A DNA stretch of 64,000 nucleotides from Toxonevra muliebris (taxonomy: Eukaryota; Arthropoda; Insecta; Diptera; Pallopteridae). Below are positions 36,273 to 48,715 of this stretch, in pieces. The stretch covers positions 73,649,235 through 73,713,234 of the forward strand of contig OY829326.1 of assembly GCA_963691655.1 (NCBI GenBank), in the 5' to 3' direction. Position 1 is the first letter of the stretch. Every line of letters starts with the position of its first letter. A program made the translations under genes and the position numbers. The notes under the pieces are model-generated. The model saw only the letters and a program-made list of their open reading frames with translations. It was not told the origin of the DNA and did no database searches.

Positions 36273-37095
36273 CCCTTCCCTGCCCAACAAGGCAAATTTT
36301 TTATGTTTTTTGTAGACTATGAAAATTAAATCTAGTTGTTAATTTTTCAAAGTCTTGACTACTGTTCCATGTATGTGCTTCATTGAATAATGTGTAAAAG
36401 GCTTAAAGAACGTATATTTGTAGTCACCACAACAACAGTGTATACAGAGACGGGCAAATCAGACGGCCGTTTCGGAATCCGCCACGATTCTTCTGATCTT
36501 AGTTAATCTTTCAATATCCTATATAAGCTACTAATATCTGAAATCATAACCAAGAATTCCAGATTTGATTCCAAATATCTTCACTGAATAGAGATATTGA
36601 AAGAAAACTACCACTATCGTTCTATATACTTATTTCTTGTTGTGTTTTTCTTATTACTACTAGTCTGCATAACAGCTCGTTATTTCAAAGTCTAGTACAT
36701 GAGAGTGTGTGTGTTTTAGAAAAATGATTCTAGATGTCAATCGTTAAAATCTGAAATTGCCTAGTGGACCATATATGGTTCGTTGGGCAGTATAAAGTAA
36801 AATTGAAATGCTAACTTTTTTTTTTAATCACTTTATTGAGAAAAAACCAAAAATTTAAATTTATAGAAACAATATCTTTCGGATATATAGAAAATCAAAA
36901 ATTTTATTTTATTTTTATAAAAATGGCAATAACTTATGTCAGCTGACATTTTCTAATACCGTTATCTATATATGCACATCGATACAGAAAGCTGCAATCT
37001 ACTAAGCCCATATTGTGGTTTGGATGTTGGACATAAGATGGCGCCACTATCCCTGTCCAAAGTGGTAAGACCATGGCAGCATGGGCAGGGAAGGG
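36273..37095. mobile_element. TTAA-flanked piggyBac-like MITE, 823 bp
   Basis: TTAA lies at 36269-36272 and 37096-37099, with perfect 14-bp inverted ends CCCTTCCCTGCCCA. It is non-coding. It is the best preserved member of the TTAA elements in this window. Confidence 0.8.
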
Positions 37096-37253
37096 TTAAA
37101 ATCATCAAAAGAATTAAGAAAGAAAGCAAAATCGAAAAAAATACATATGTTTTCGTAATAAAACTTGACAGCATTTGGATTTTTATGAAAAATATGGCAA
37201 TGTTTCTACTATCACAAGAGAGAATTTAAATAGAATCTAGTGCAGCGTCGCAC

Positions 37254-38651
37254 AGTGTCGCGAATGCGGCAAAAAATACAAAAAAAAGTTTAAAAATATA
37301 CAAATATTTGTTTACTCATCGAAAGATAACACTTTAATTAAAATAAATCCAAATTAATTTTCTAATGTTATTGTTATTATAGCCACTACACGCCTCCAAA
37401 GCTAGAGGACACATTTTTTGCGGTAAAAATTTCATTTTTTTTAGAGCAAATGTTAGTACTCAATTTCACTTCTTGGTAATATTTAAATATATAAATTATA
37501 TGTGTTATGAATATGGAATTATTACAACGCAAAAACACTGCTTTTTTTTTTTTTTTTTTGATTACCATATTCTAAAAACCGTTACTTTTAAAACAATAAT
37601 CTGCCAAATAAAAATTGCAAACAATCGTAGACTTTAAAAGAATATTAAAAAAATATATCAAAATATATATAGTATTTCATATACTACTTTTAGCTGCAAA
37701 TAAATGAAATAAATTAATTTTTGTAGTGACACTCAGAGTAAAAATTTGTGAACTATTTGAGATTTGGGTTGAGGCACTCAAGGAAAGTCGAAAAGAAAAA
37801 GAATCTGCATTGGTTACCTACATAAAAAAAGCTTTTCACATTTTTAGTAATAGAACTGCTATGGGAGAAGTTAAATTTTTTGGAACTAAAGTTCACAAAG
37901 TTGTGGAGCTCTTGCAGTAGAAATTGTAATATTTTCGAAACCAAGCATTTGTCGTTGCTTTAGTTTTGTTTTGATTTAAGCGCAATCAAAGAGATTTGTT
38001 TGAGTTATCTTATTGTTGTTAAGTTTTGGTAACAAAATATGAATATTTAAATTTTAGGAAGGGCGGAGAATATCAGGTGTATAAAGATGAAGTAAGTTTT
38101 CAACGAAGAATATGTTGGTAATGATGGTGATGATGTTTTTTTTTTTTTTTCAGTGAGCTATATTAGTTTACTTTCATTGGAGCCAATTATTTCCGCTCAT
38201 AGAAAAATTTATTCTACGAAACATACAATTACCGAAGATATTTCAAAGTATATTTTAATTGAAGAAATACAAGAAGAAAGTGTTTTCTACACTAGATTAA
38301 AAAGTTGTTTTATAACATCCTGTGCCATGTTTCATACCTTTGGCGCCATTTATTTGGAAGTTAGAGGTATTTTTGAAAGTAGGCTTGGCAGCCCGCCCAT
38401 TTTCCGTATGATACACAGTTTTGCGTCAATAGCTTCACACACTTAAGTTGAGTATTCTGGTGTTTATATTTAGTATGTTTTTTCCAAATTAGTGATTCAT
38501 TCGTATGGGAGATGGGCGTGGCAGTGGGCCAATTTTTAAAATTTTTTCTTTTGAACTTTACTTTGACCAAAAAATAACATTTGCAAAGTTTGATAGAGAT
38601 TGAAAAACGTTTACTATTTTTGGCCACAGTTTATAAGGAGACGCGACACTG
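37254..38651. mobile_element. Candidate hAT-type element (CAGTGTCGCG ends)
   Basis: The left end ACAGTGTCGCGAATG and the right end, reversed, ACAGTGTCGCGTCTCC face each other. No convincing 8-bp duplication was found. The inside holds two unassigned plus-strand frames (37726-37920 and 38153-38446). The first reads ELFEIWVEALKESRKEKESA and looks protein-like but matches no family I know. Confidence 0.35.
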
Positions 38652-41195
38652 TTCGTCGTTGAGGCGCCAGCAAGCCTCAGAAATGTTTTCCCATACAAGT
38701 TCATAAAATTCTATGTGTTTGTTGTGACTTAAAATGTTTTAAATTTTTAAAAATCATGAAGAGTAAAAAAGGAAACAATTGCACCGTGTGACAAAAATCT
38801 AATTTCGGAAAACAATTAATTAAAAAAAATAAATTTGCACTTGTCCATTAATTAAAATAGAGTGATGGCTGCCTCAGGGCGGCCTTACGGGTTAGAGGGT
38901 TAAATTACTAAAATCACGGATGGTTCGGTTCAAAGTTGGTTTTGTTCAGTTTTTCTCATGATAAAAACACAAAAAAAAACAAAATGTCAATCGTGCATGA
39001 ATGTATCGCTGCGCAAAACGAGGGTTTACTGTGCAATAATATTTCAATAACGAAAATCGATGCCACTACCAAAATGGTGTCACCATACTCAACTAATCAC
39101 ACGCTATTCGTACTTATTTGTAATAAATTTCCATTTCGCTATCGCTATCACAAACTGCATTTAACTAATAATATTTTGGAAAAAAAATAGTTTCACTTTC
39201 TCTGGGCGTGCACGTTTTTATATATGTGAGTGTGTCTGTGTGATAACGCCATCATCATGTCGCCAATTTTTTTCATTCATTTAGTTCATTCGGTTGCTAC
39301 TAATTTGCGCGCCAAATTATGAACTTGATCTGGCGGCACAACTGAAAAATTGAATTTATACGCTGCAGTATTAAAAATGCATTCCGATTTCACTTTCGCT
39401 TGGCAGTAGCAGAACTTAAATACTTTTTTTACGGCGGAGTTTTTTTTTTTTTTTTTTTTTTTTTTTGGAAGAAACCGCATGTAGCACATTCAAATGGAAT
39501 GATAGCAAGAGAACATTGAACTAAATGATTTGTTTTTGAAAGATAACGAAACAAAGTACAATTTTTAGTTTTGAGTGGATTTTTGAATTTCCCTGAATTT
39601 CAGAAATTGCTTTAGATCGGATATCAACTCATAATATGCAAGAAAATGTTAAAGTCCTCAGGTTTGACTGAATGCAAATCACAGACATTCCTGTACTAAT
39701 TATTTTAAAGTAAATACTTTTTATGTATTCAAGGTTTTAACTATTTTGAAATTTTATTCAGTATACCAACTTAATTAATTACATTAAATTTATTTATTTA
39801 TAAATACAACTGCAGCTTACAATGAAATGCTTTTGCATATATGCATTTAAAATAAATTCAACGCACAAATTTTATAGTAAACTTGAAATTTTCAACAATA
39901 AATGGAGTAAATATTTAAAAGTGCAATGGGTGCAAAGTTATCAAAAGTCAACAAAGGGGCACAATATGCAAAAGTGAACACTCTGTAAAAAACTAATTTT
40001 CATATTACTTTTTTAAGTTCCACAGAATACAGAATTCCATAAAATTAAATATAATATCTGAGAAAAAGCAAAAAAAAAAAAAAATGTGATCCAAATGTGT
40101 AATAATTCCGATGAATAATGATGTCTGGCAGTGAATTCCATTCAATTCATACGAATTGCCATGGTTGCTGACGTTTGAGCTGCTGCACTATGTGGGGGCA
40201 CAAGCGAGGGCCGGTAGAGCAGTAGTGTAGTGAATGAGATTTGCAAAATAAAGTGAAAAATTTCATCAACAACAAGAAATTGATAAGCGTTTGGTTTTTT
40301 TTTCCTGAGCAAAGCACAGCGTGTACAAGAACTTATGAAGACAAGAGAATAGCAGAACAAAGAGCACGAAAGCTTTTTGCTGTTTGACTTGTTAAGTGTG
40401 GTGAGTTTTTTTGTTATTAAAATGCAAAAGAGAATATTCAATTGTCTCTTAAAAAGCTTAAAATGAAGATTTAAATTTGGAATTGTTAAATCAAACATAT
40501 TTGGTTATTCTAAATCGGGAATCAGAACTCTTTTATTACCACAACAACTCCCCAAAAAAAATGAAGGGGCGTGCCCCCGAACACAGAATGGTATTTGGTT
40601 TACTTTTAAATGGCCACACTATAAAAAATAAAATAAATAATTATAAGTGGTAATTTAACATGGGCAGATATTTTTGATAAGTTACAGGGTTTGGGGTGGT
40701 TTTTGGAATCAGAAATTTATTTGTGATATTGATCTTTCTCTAAAATCACTGCTAGGGGGCGCACAGTGGTATGGATGCCGAAACTACGTTCATTACTGAT
40801 CTGACGACTTTTAAAAACAAAAAAAAACTCCTGTTTATGTGTTTTATGAGGTGCTGATTTCAATTTTTTTATTCAATTTTTTGTTAGACCCATATTTGGG
40901 GTCTCAGTAGTGTCTAATACTGAGCCTTAAAGTAATAATAGAGCAATCTCAATGAAATCTTACACAGATAATACTTAGTCAAAAACATAACTTTTGGTTT
41001 ATTTCAATCTCACAATTAGAGTTCCAGAGAAGTCTAATAGGGGATCTTGAGCAGTAGCTAGAAAACGCGCTGAGCAATCTCATTTGAATTTGGCATGGTG
41101 ATTTTTTACCCACAAACAAAACTATTCGTTTATAAATTTGTAAAATTTTGAACTGCCACACCTACTTACCATATACTACTATGATAAAAAAGTAA
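38652..41195. other. Noncoding, with long T-run near 39440-39466
   Basis: No gene is supported. A frame at 40142-40498 is open but has no recognisable motif. Confidence 0.4.
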
Positions 41196-41199
41196 GAGG

Positions 41200-41400
41200 A
41201 ATTTATGAATAAAACGCACATTTTTCATTTATTCATCCACATTTATTATATCGCCTCCAAAGTATTTCCCTCTCGATACAAAACACTTAGTTCAACGATT
41301 TTTTCAGTCTAGGAAGCATCAATTATACAGATTCAATTTCTGGTATGTCCTTAAAGCAGCCAGCGATCTTTTATCTCATCAATGCACTGTGGTTCCCTCC
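41200..41400 (-). pseudogene. Mariner transposase 3' remnant (tentative)
   Basis: On the minus strand the last codons read RGKYFGGDIINVDE and a stop, preceded by a decayed LDWKNR-like string in a shifted frame. Mariner transposases typically end with a W..R...C...G.YFEGD motif. Only about 60 codons remain and several stops intervene. Confidence 0.4.
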
Positions 41401-42309
41401 ATACGTCAAAAATAAAAAAAAAATAACTAAAAAAATTTTTAAACTAATAATGCATAATATATCTTAATTTGTCAAACTTGTTAAAAATAAAGTTATTTTT
41501 GTTTGCTTATTAACAGTTATTATATATATATACAAACAAATACTCAAATTGAGTGCTTTTATACGAATTATTTGTGCATAATCAGAAGTGTGTACGTGAA
41601 GTGATTTGTTTTAAAAATTTTATAAAAGTTTATTAAATATATAAAAGTGAATTGAAATGGATATTAAGAAAGAAGGTATTTACTTTATTTTTAGGCATAA
41701 AAAATAATTGTTCGCTAAAAATTTCGCTAAATCGAATGTGTGAATTTTAAATGTATGTGTTTTTAAGTATATATTTTTGGTTTTATTAAAATTCATGTGA
41801 CGTTTTAGTTATGTTCCCCCCATCTCCCCGAACTGGTTTTTTCAGTCTTTTAGATTGAAGACTGAAATTTAACCTTTTAATAACAGATAATTTGCGCCTT
41901 TTTGGGCCTTTTTTAATAAAAAAAAACAAAAGAGTAACACTACTGTTCTTCTGCGCTACCCGTTGCGTATATGGTGATGTGATCTTATGTTATGTGTATA
42001 GTGCATACAGGAGCTCTCTGAAAGTCAGGCAACTTACTTGTATAATTTTAAACATAGTCAGAAGTTATTTTAATATTTCTTCAAATTGATTTGTTTTTTT
42101 ATGTTAAGAAAAAATTTAAGCACAAAATTGTAAACTTTAAAGTTTCAATGTGAGCCTTGTGTTTTATAAAAGTTATTTTGTTTTTTAATGTCATGTATTT
42201 TGTTGTTGTTGGCATCGATCTTGTTATTACAATTTTTTTTTAACAGGCATATCCTATAATTGTAATCTTCGAAATCAGGTGCACAATTAATACTAAAAAT
42301 GGCGATAGG
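41401..42309. other. Noncoding
   Basis: No feature is supported here. One 65-codon frame (41892-42089) is not recognisable. Confidence 0.4.
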
Positions 42310-43170
42310 GCTCAGCAGGTAAACCATTTGGTAGTGCATAATATTGATATTCCCCGCTCTACAATAAATTTTAAAAAGTTGAGAAAATGTATAAACTATA
42401 TTTGTAAAAAATTTGACAAGTTTTGGAAAAGTAATCAAAGGAAGAAATCAAGACTTATGCAAAACTATTCCGACTGGTGGTTAAATGTTTGCGAAACAAT
42501 TGTTTTGAATTGTGATAAAGAAGAGCCAAGTTCAAACCGAAAGCGTATTCACCCAGAGAAAGATTTTTTAGATTCAACAAAGAGTACAAAGCAACGAAGA
42601 CTTGGAAGTTTCACTAAAAGAAAGGAGACTGTCGGAGCTGCTTTATGCAATACTTCTTGTTCTTCTCAGAACCTGCAAATGAGAATGAGTTTTATCACTT
42701 ATAATGGAAACTAATCTCTCTAAGCGTCGATATTTGGTTATTAGAGACTTCACTTAAACTACTGTGAGTGAAGCCAATGTCAAAGTTGAATTGCAAGACT
42801 TACTGGGTCATACAGCTTCACGCGTATTAGAATTTCAGAACGAAGTTATTACCAATGTTCCCGATGATTCAGTGAGTTATATTAATAGGTAAATGGGGAT
42901 TTGACAGAAGTACTGGACATAGTGAATATAAGCAGAAATTTTCCAATAATAACTTGCAAGACAATAGTTTATTCGTCACTTCCTATGTGCCTTTTCAACT
43001 TATAACCAAAGTTGATGCACCTTAAAACACTGTAGTTATTTGGAAGAATACATATCCTTCATCAACACCATTTCAATTTAAAAAATAGATCACTGAAGTA
43101 TCAATTGAAGAAGAGCGTTATTTTAAACGAAAAATTAAGGCACTTCAGCAAACAGAAGTCATCATATCTA

Positions 43171-44208
43171 CACTAAAAAAAAAGTGCAATGTAAAATTGA
43201 TATTTTTTTAATGTTATTTAATGTAATGTAAAAACAAAAATATTAGTTTTACTGCAAAAAAATATCAGATTGATATTTTTGTGTTGAATTAACATTAAAA
43301 CAATCATATTGATAATAACCCGTTGTACATTGTCATGTCAAATTAAAATGTTAAAATTAAATTAAAAATGTTCTCATTATTTAATTCTTTTTTCATGTAA
43401 AATCGATATTATTCTGTGTAAATTTAACATTTAAAATGTAAACAAGCTAGAATTGCATTGAAAAAATTAAAACTAGCAATACTTTTTGCATAAATATAAT
43501 ATAAAAAAATTTAAGCTGGCAATACTTTTTAATTGTGAAATAGTTTTGCGTTTCGTCGGGTGATAGTGGTTGTAATGGCGCACAATAATAAAATAAAACT
43601 GAAAAAGTAAAATTGTGAAGTAATTTTGCATTAATATTTTTTGTGCACAATAAAATAAAATAAAATTGTTTAAAAAGTAGTAAAAGTGAATAAAATATTG
43701 AAAGTGAAAATAGTGAACTTATTTTATTAATTGGTATTAATTTCTTCTCGGCCATTTTGTTCTGCTGTGCTTAAAAATTATATTTCTAATTATTATTACT
43801 GAAATGAAATTATATAAAAGAAAAAATAAACATATTTATTTTGTTTTATTTACCATTTTAAATTGTCAATTTTTCGTTAAATTTATATTTTGTCAATTCA
43901 ACATTACTATCATATCAATTATACATTATTGTCATATCAATTTGACATTAATTTTGCTTTAATGTTACATTTTGCCATATCCTTTTGACATTTTAAATAT
44001 CAATATTACATCAAAAAAATGTATTTCTTTTACATGTTTAATGTCAAAATTACATTTTTTCTCATCATTTATACATTTTTCACGTTCAATTCAGTAATGA
44101 TAAAATTACATTTCGTAATGTCAATTCTGATATTTTTTAATGTTGGCTGAATATTGTAAACAAAAAATGTTTCTTTTACAGCTGTTTCATGTACTTTTTT
44201 TTTGAGTG
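43171..44208. mobile_element. TA-flanked MITE inside the RAG1-like pseudogene, 1038 bp
   Basis: TA lies at 43169-43170 and 44209-44210. The ends are CACTAAAAAAAAAGTGCA and, reversed, CACTCAAAAAAAAAGTACA. The interior repeats ACATT/AATGT and GTCAAATT-type motifs in both orientations. Skipping the element and one TA restores an uninterrupted transposase reading frame across the site, which dates the insertion after the transposase gene. Confidence 0.8.
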
Positions 44209-44835
44209 TATTAAAAAAATATTCGTGAGCCATGATTTGCAACTGACTATGGTGGATGGAAAAGTGTGTAATGCATTAAGTGGAACGCCCTCTACGAAGT
44301 GTTACATATGCGAGGCCACACCACAAGAAATGAATAATATTGAACATTGCTTACAAAAACAAGTTAATATAGATCGTTATGAATTCGGATTGTCACCTTT
44401 GCACTCATGGATTCGTTTCGTTTCTTCAATATTTTATTCATCTTTCATATAGAGTAGATTTTCAAAAATGGCAAATTAGGAATCCGGAAGATAAAATTAC
44501 ATTTTTAGAAAGAAAAACTAACACTCAAACAATGTTTAGAGAAAAATTGGGTTTATTAATAGATAAACCAAAAGTGGGAGGTACGGGAAATTCTAATGAT
44601 GGAAATACGACCAGAAAATTTTTTAGCAACTTGGATGTATCTGCTGTGATAACTGGTATTGATAAACGCTTATTTGAAAGAAGCTGTACATTATTGCAAG
44701 CCATATTTTCAGGATACAAAATAAATGTTAACAAACTCGAAGATTACGCGCTGATAACTGCGAGAGGGCTTAGAGAAAAATATCCATGGTTTTGCCTTCC
44801 ACCTTCGGTCCATAAAATATTAATTCATTCTCCTG

Positions 44836-46208
44836 GAGTGCGATTCTGTAACTCGTTAGCGAAAATTTTCAGATCGCTAAGTAAACTTAACGACAATATT
44901 AACGATACTGCGATTCTGTAACAAATTTTCAGCGATATTTGTAGCAAAGTTCGTTACTTTGCGATGAAAATTTTGGTGTCGTTAAGCTTTGCGACAATAA
45001 TCAAAACATATTGAAATTTAGAAGCGATTTTGTGAAATATTAAAGATAAATTGCTTAATAAATTAAAAAACAACCAAATGTAATTAAAAATTTTTATTTT
45101 TCCTACTCCAGAAGATGGCATTTAATTACTTGGTGTACGACATAATCACATGGCAACGTTGTAGATCGGGCAAGTTCACGTCTTGTTGATGAACCTTTCC
45201 ATTTGAATGATGAGGAGTTTAAAAAATTGTACCGCATTACTCTCGACCTTGTACAAACTTTTATTAGCGAAATCAAGGAGGAACTAAAAGGACACCGAAT
45301 TACTGCATTATTTGCGGAAAAGTAAGTACAAATTTGAAGAAAACTAGCTGACATGGCAAACTTTGTTGTGCCCAATTTATGTAATCTGTTTTTAATCCAA
45401 ATTTTCCTTGAATAAAACGTATTAAAAAACCCGAAATAACGTAAATTCAACTTTTGGCTCTGATCTATAAATTATTTTTTTAGATAGGGCATGTTAGGAG
45501 AATTCGGGCTAATTCGGTTTTCTATGTAGTTAACATATACTATGAATATGAATTAAATCGGACCATAAATAAAACTTATCAAAATATCTTGGTCCAGCGC
45601 CACGTACCTGGTCCTTTTTTTGCAAAAATATATTTTTGCGTGTAATTAATATATATTCTGAATATGAGCTAAATCGGACGATAAATACAATTTATCGAAA
45701 TATCTCGACGACAGCGCCACCTAGTGAGTCCAACAAAGAGATAACCCAACGTTAACAATAAATAAATATATGATGTGAATATGGCTTTGATACTTTCTAT
45801 GGTTTAGGCGTGATAATGTCGTATGGAAATGAAACTTCTACTGGATGCGGTCAGTGGATGAGCCAGCCATTGATATGTCGAAACATCCATAGGATATTAG
45901 ACGCGATCAACAAGATGATCCGGGAATATGTTCGTTTCCTTATGACTCCAACAGAGCGACATAAATCGAAATGGATATAACTCAATTAATGTACAGATGG
46001 TAACCAGATAGAATCTTTTTATATTTTTAATCTTAATTTAAATATTTTTAGATATGACTTTTTTTTTGCGATAATTGTAGCTAAGAATTTTTAGCGAAAA
46101 TTATAGCTAGCACAGAGTTACAGAATCAGTACATCGTTAGTGCAAACGATGAAATCGCAAATCGCGTTAGCGATTGTCGGTCGCTAAGAAAGTTACAGAA
46201 TCTCACCC
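44836..46208 (+). mobile_element. PIF/Harbinger relic inserted in the RAG1-like pseudogene
   Basis: The ends are GAGTGCGATTCTGTAACTC and, reversed, GGGTGAGATTCTGTAACTT, with CTG on both sides. The inside keeps plus-strand HARBI1-like pieces: SRLVDEPFHLNDEEFKKLYR and DLVQTFISEIKEELK near 45180-45290, then GCGQWMSQPLICRNIHRIL and INKMIREYVRFLMTPTERH near 45840-45960. The nuclease DDE residues are missing. Harbinger target sites are normally TWA, so the CTG flank is atypical. Confidence 0.65.
45515..45755. repeat. Tandem pair of about 116-bp units inside the Harbinger relic
   Basis: Both units carry ATATGARYTAAATCGGAC, then TTATCRAAATATCT and CAGCGCCAC.TA. The copies start near 45515 and 45631. 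It is non-coding. Confidence 0.55.
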
Positions 46209-46649
46209 CTGATCTTTTGTCGATTGGTGAGCAAGACGAAGCAGAAAATAATGACATCAAAATGTTTAGACTCCGTCACACCAGAAAAATTGCCCCGCGT
46301 TTTAACAAATATGGACTTGCTTCATATTTTACTTTTAAGTTCCGATCCTCGGCTATCACGTTCAAGAAAATTGTATTGCAAAAAAAAAACCGTTTTGTTG
46401 AAATCAACATTAGAATTATTAGTAGACTGAAGAAATTTTTTTTTATATAAATTGTAGCTATTTGATCTTTTTTTAAATAATATTAATTGTACATTCTTTG
46501 TATACTTTGAATAAAAGATTGCAATGTTTCATAACAATTGTCTTAAATTTTAAGATTTTTTTTAAAGAAAAGTAGACGTTAGAGGAGTGTGACCACACCC
46601 ATTTTTACAGAGAATTATAATCAACTAGCCAAAACCTTATTCTCAAAAT

Positions 46650-47110
46650 TTCAGATCGATATCTCTATTCTAATTATTTTTGTCGCTCTCTTCCATACAA
46701 ATGGGATCACTGTGCAATGGTATCAAAGCGGTGTGCACGAAGTAGTTTTTTATGTCGAGGTAAAAGAAAAACTCACATGGTGCCAAATCAGGCAAATATG
46801 GGGCTTGAGAAATGGTGTTTATCTGATTTGTTGGCAAAAAATGAAGAATCCGTATGCGATGGAGCGTTATCATGATGTAAAAACCATGAAATATTTTGCC
46901 ATAATTCTGGTCTTTTTACGAATAGAATATCTCAAACGCCTCGTAACACCAATGCAATAGTACTCCTTATTAACCTTTTAACCAACTGAAACTGTTATGG
47001 ACAACACCACGGTAATCGATTAAAACTGTCAGCATGACTTTGATTTTGGAACGGCATTGGCGTGGAATTTTGGGTTTCGGTTCATCTTTAGCACGATATT
47101 CGTTTGATGC
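46650..47110 (-). pseudogene. Mariner transposase fragment (stops and a frameshift)
   Basis: On the minus strand the sequence reads AKDEPKPKIPRQCRSKIKV, MLTVLIDYRGVVHNSFS, then two stops, EAFEIFYS, ISWFLHHDNAPSHT with the second catalytic Asp, and in another frame LPDLAPCEFFFYLDIKNYFV with the third. This is the standard order of a DD34D mariner. The N-terminal DNA-binding part and the C-terminus are missing. Confidence 0.75.
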
Positions 47111-47724
47111 TAAAATTTTTCTTTCCTTTTTCCTCTTCTCCTTTACTTCTATCTGGGCAAAGTATAATGGTCCAAAAAACGGAGGGGTATGGAAGGTCTG
47201 TATACTTCCATCTGACCTCTAAATCTAATCTAACCCTGTTCGCATTTCCTGAATAGCGGTGATGTCAGCTCGCTATCTTTCGAGGACATTTACAAGCTGA
47301 ATAGAGGCACCTGAGATGTACGAACATCCCAGGTGCATATCCGTAAATCATTGTCTTTTGGGAGTCGTCAACCATAAGGGGGTTCCATATCTGACGCTTC
47401 GTTTGTGGTTTTCTGTTCATTCAGGGTCACAGAGAAATCTGTCGCACACATTAGTTAACTCACTGACGTGTGTCAGATCGCTATCTATGGGGTGGCACGA
47501 GAAAGTTGTGTGTTGACTTGAGACGGAGCAACGCAAGCATAAAATGTGGACTCATCCGCTTGTCACATCATCAAAGACTTTACCTTGAAAATTAAAAATA
47601 ATTGGTAATCCAATGTTAATCGGGTATTAAAACTCTATGCGAACTTTGAGGATACCGTTGGAATGTCGGACTGCATTCTATCTTCGACTGTAGTCGAATG
47701 CCCTGATCGAACGAATATGAGCTT
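47111..47724. other. Unassigned sequence
   Basis: Less AT-rich than average, with a few open frames on both strands but no recognised motif. It could be the remains of another element. Confidence 0.3.
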
Positions 47725-48703
47725 GGTATTATGACGTGCTTTCGACCGAGAATAGCGTTATTGTGAATTTCGCTCATTTTGGCTTGTTCACGATAGTATA
47801 TTTTTATCAGCTGATCGTCATTTTGAAAAATAAATACGATTTGTTTAAAAATAAAGTAGAAAAAATAAGGGCAAAATAGAAATAATGGTTCAACGATTCA
47901 TCGGAAGAGGATGAGAGATTGATGGAACTGGCCAGAAGTAGAAAACGATTAAGTGCAGCCTTTCGAAAAAGCTTTTCCATTTACGAAATTAGTGTACAGA
48001 TTTCTACAGAACTTACGACTGACCAAGGAAACGTTTGTGGACTTGATGACTACTATAGATGAACTGCTCAAGCAATGCACATGAGCAAGATCAATTCCAA
48101 ACATATTAAAATTGGCAACAGTTCTGCGATTTTGTGCTTAGAAATCACTCCAACTAAGCATTGGGAATGAGAATACTCTTGCTTGCTCAGCCTACGGTGT
48201 CTGTGGTGTTATCAGAGGCTTTAGATGTCCTGGAAAATTGTACTTGCCAAAGATGAATAAAATTCAATTATAAAGTAAATTTCGCTAATAAAAGCAGAAT
48301 GCCGGGAATTATTGGTTGGTCCTAAACAATTTAGTTCTTTCTTAGTACCCAGAACTTTTGGGGAAATACCCTTTGCTATCAGAGGATTTAATTTCCAACA
48401 ATGACACAAGTTTCTATAACTGCAATGTGTTGCTCACCACTTTAAACCTGCAAAAATTTACAAAAACTGTTTGAAACTAGTTTTTAGTCCTCAAATAGCA
48501 AAAAGAAATAACAAAATACTTAAATTTTTAACAATTATTACTCAGTATGCATTGTATCGAAAGCTAAATTGCGTTCGACAGAAAATTCGATGGGCACCGA
48601 AAATTACGACAGGGTTGCACTGCTCATAATACGAATTTTACATTCAATATTCGATCTTCGATAACCGGCGATGATCGAACGTCGAAAGCAGCTCATAATA
48701 AGG
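47725..48703 (+). mobile_element. PIF/Harbinger element relic with HARBI1-like N-terminus
   Basis: The ends read GGTATTATGACGTGCTTTCG and, reversed, CCTTATTATGAGCTGCTTTC. Inside, plus-strand pieces FRLTKETFVDL-like (FLQNLRLTKETFVDLMTTID), NILKLATVLRFCA, LQLSIGNENTLACS and later NFANKSRMPGIIG follow the order of the Harbinger nuclease N-terminal half (F.LTKE...L, LRF...GS.Q...G, ...G.PGVIG.IDG). Stops and shifts are frequent and the DDE part is lost. The flanking duplication is not clear. Confidence 0.65.
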
Positions 48704-48715
48704 GCCTATATTTTG

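Larger units (their letters stand above)
42310..46440 (+). pseudogene. RAG1/Transib-like transposase relic split by two insertions
   Basis: Coding pieces in order: an N-terminal part (RLMQNYSDWWLNV); NVKVELQDLLGHTASRVLEF and NVPDDSVSYINR; GFDRSTGHSEYKQKF with a candidate first catalytic Asp; FVTSYVPFQL and VIWKNTYPSSTPF; MVDGKVCNALSGT...CYICEATPQEMNN (Cx2C); YEFGLSPLHSWIRF; DFQKWQIRNPEDK, GLLIDKPK, GNSNDGNTTRKFF; KYPWFCLPPSVHKILIH. After an insertion come a decayed E-containing segment and DLLHILLLSSDPRLSR. The order CxxC-AT / LH / KW / NGN-ARK-like / H-KxL / E...R.FR / LL..SDP parallels the RAG1 core and related insect and cnidarian transposases. The classification is mine from motif order. 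A Trp stands where RAG1 has its second catalytic Asp. Stops occur near 42714, 42756, 43024 and 43087. Confidence 0.55.

Noticed and set aside
40142..40498. 118-codon minus-strand frame
   Set aside because: No motif, no splice context, no similarity to other segments; likely chance.
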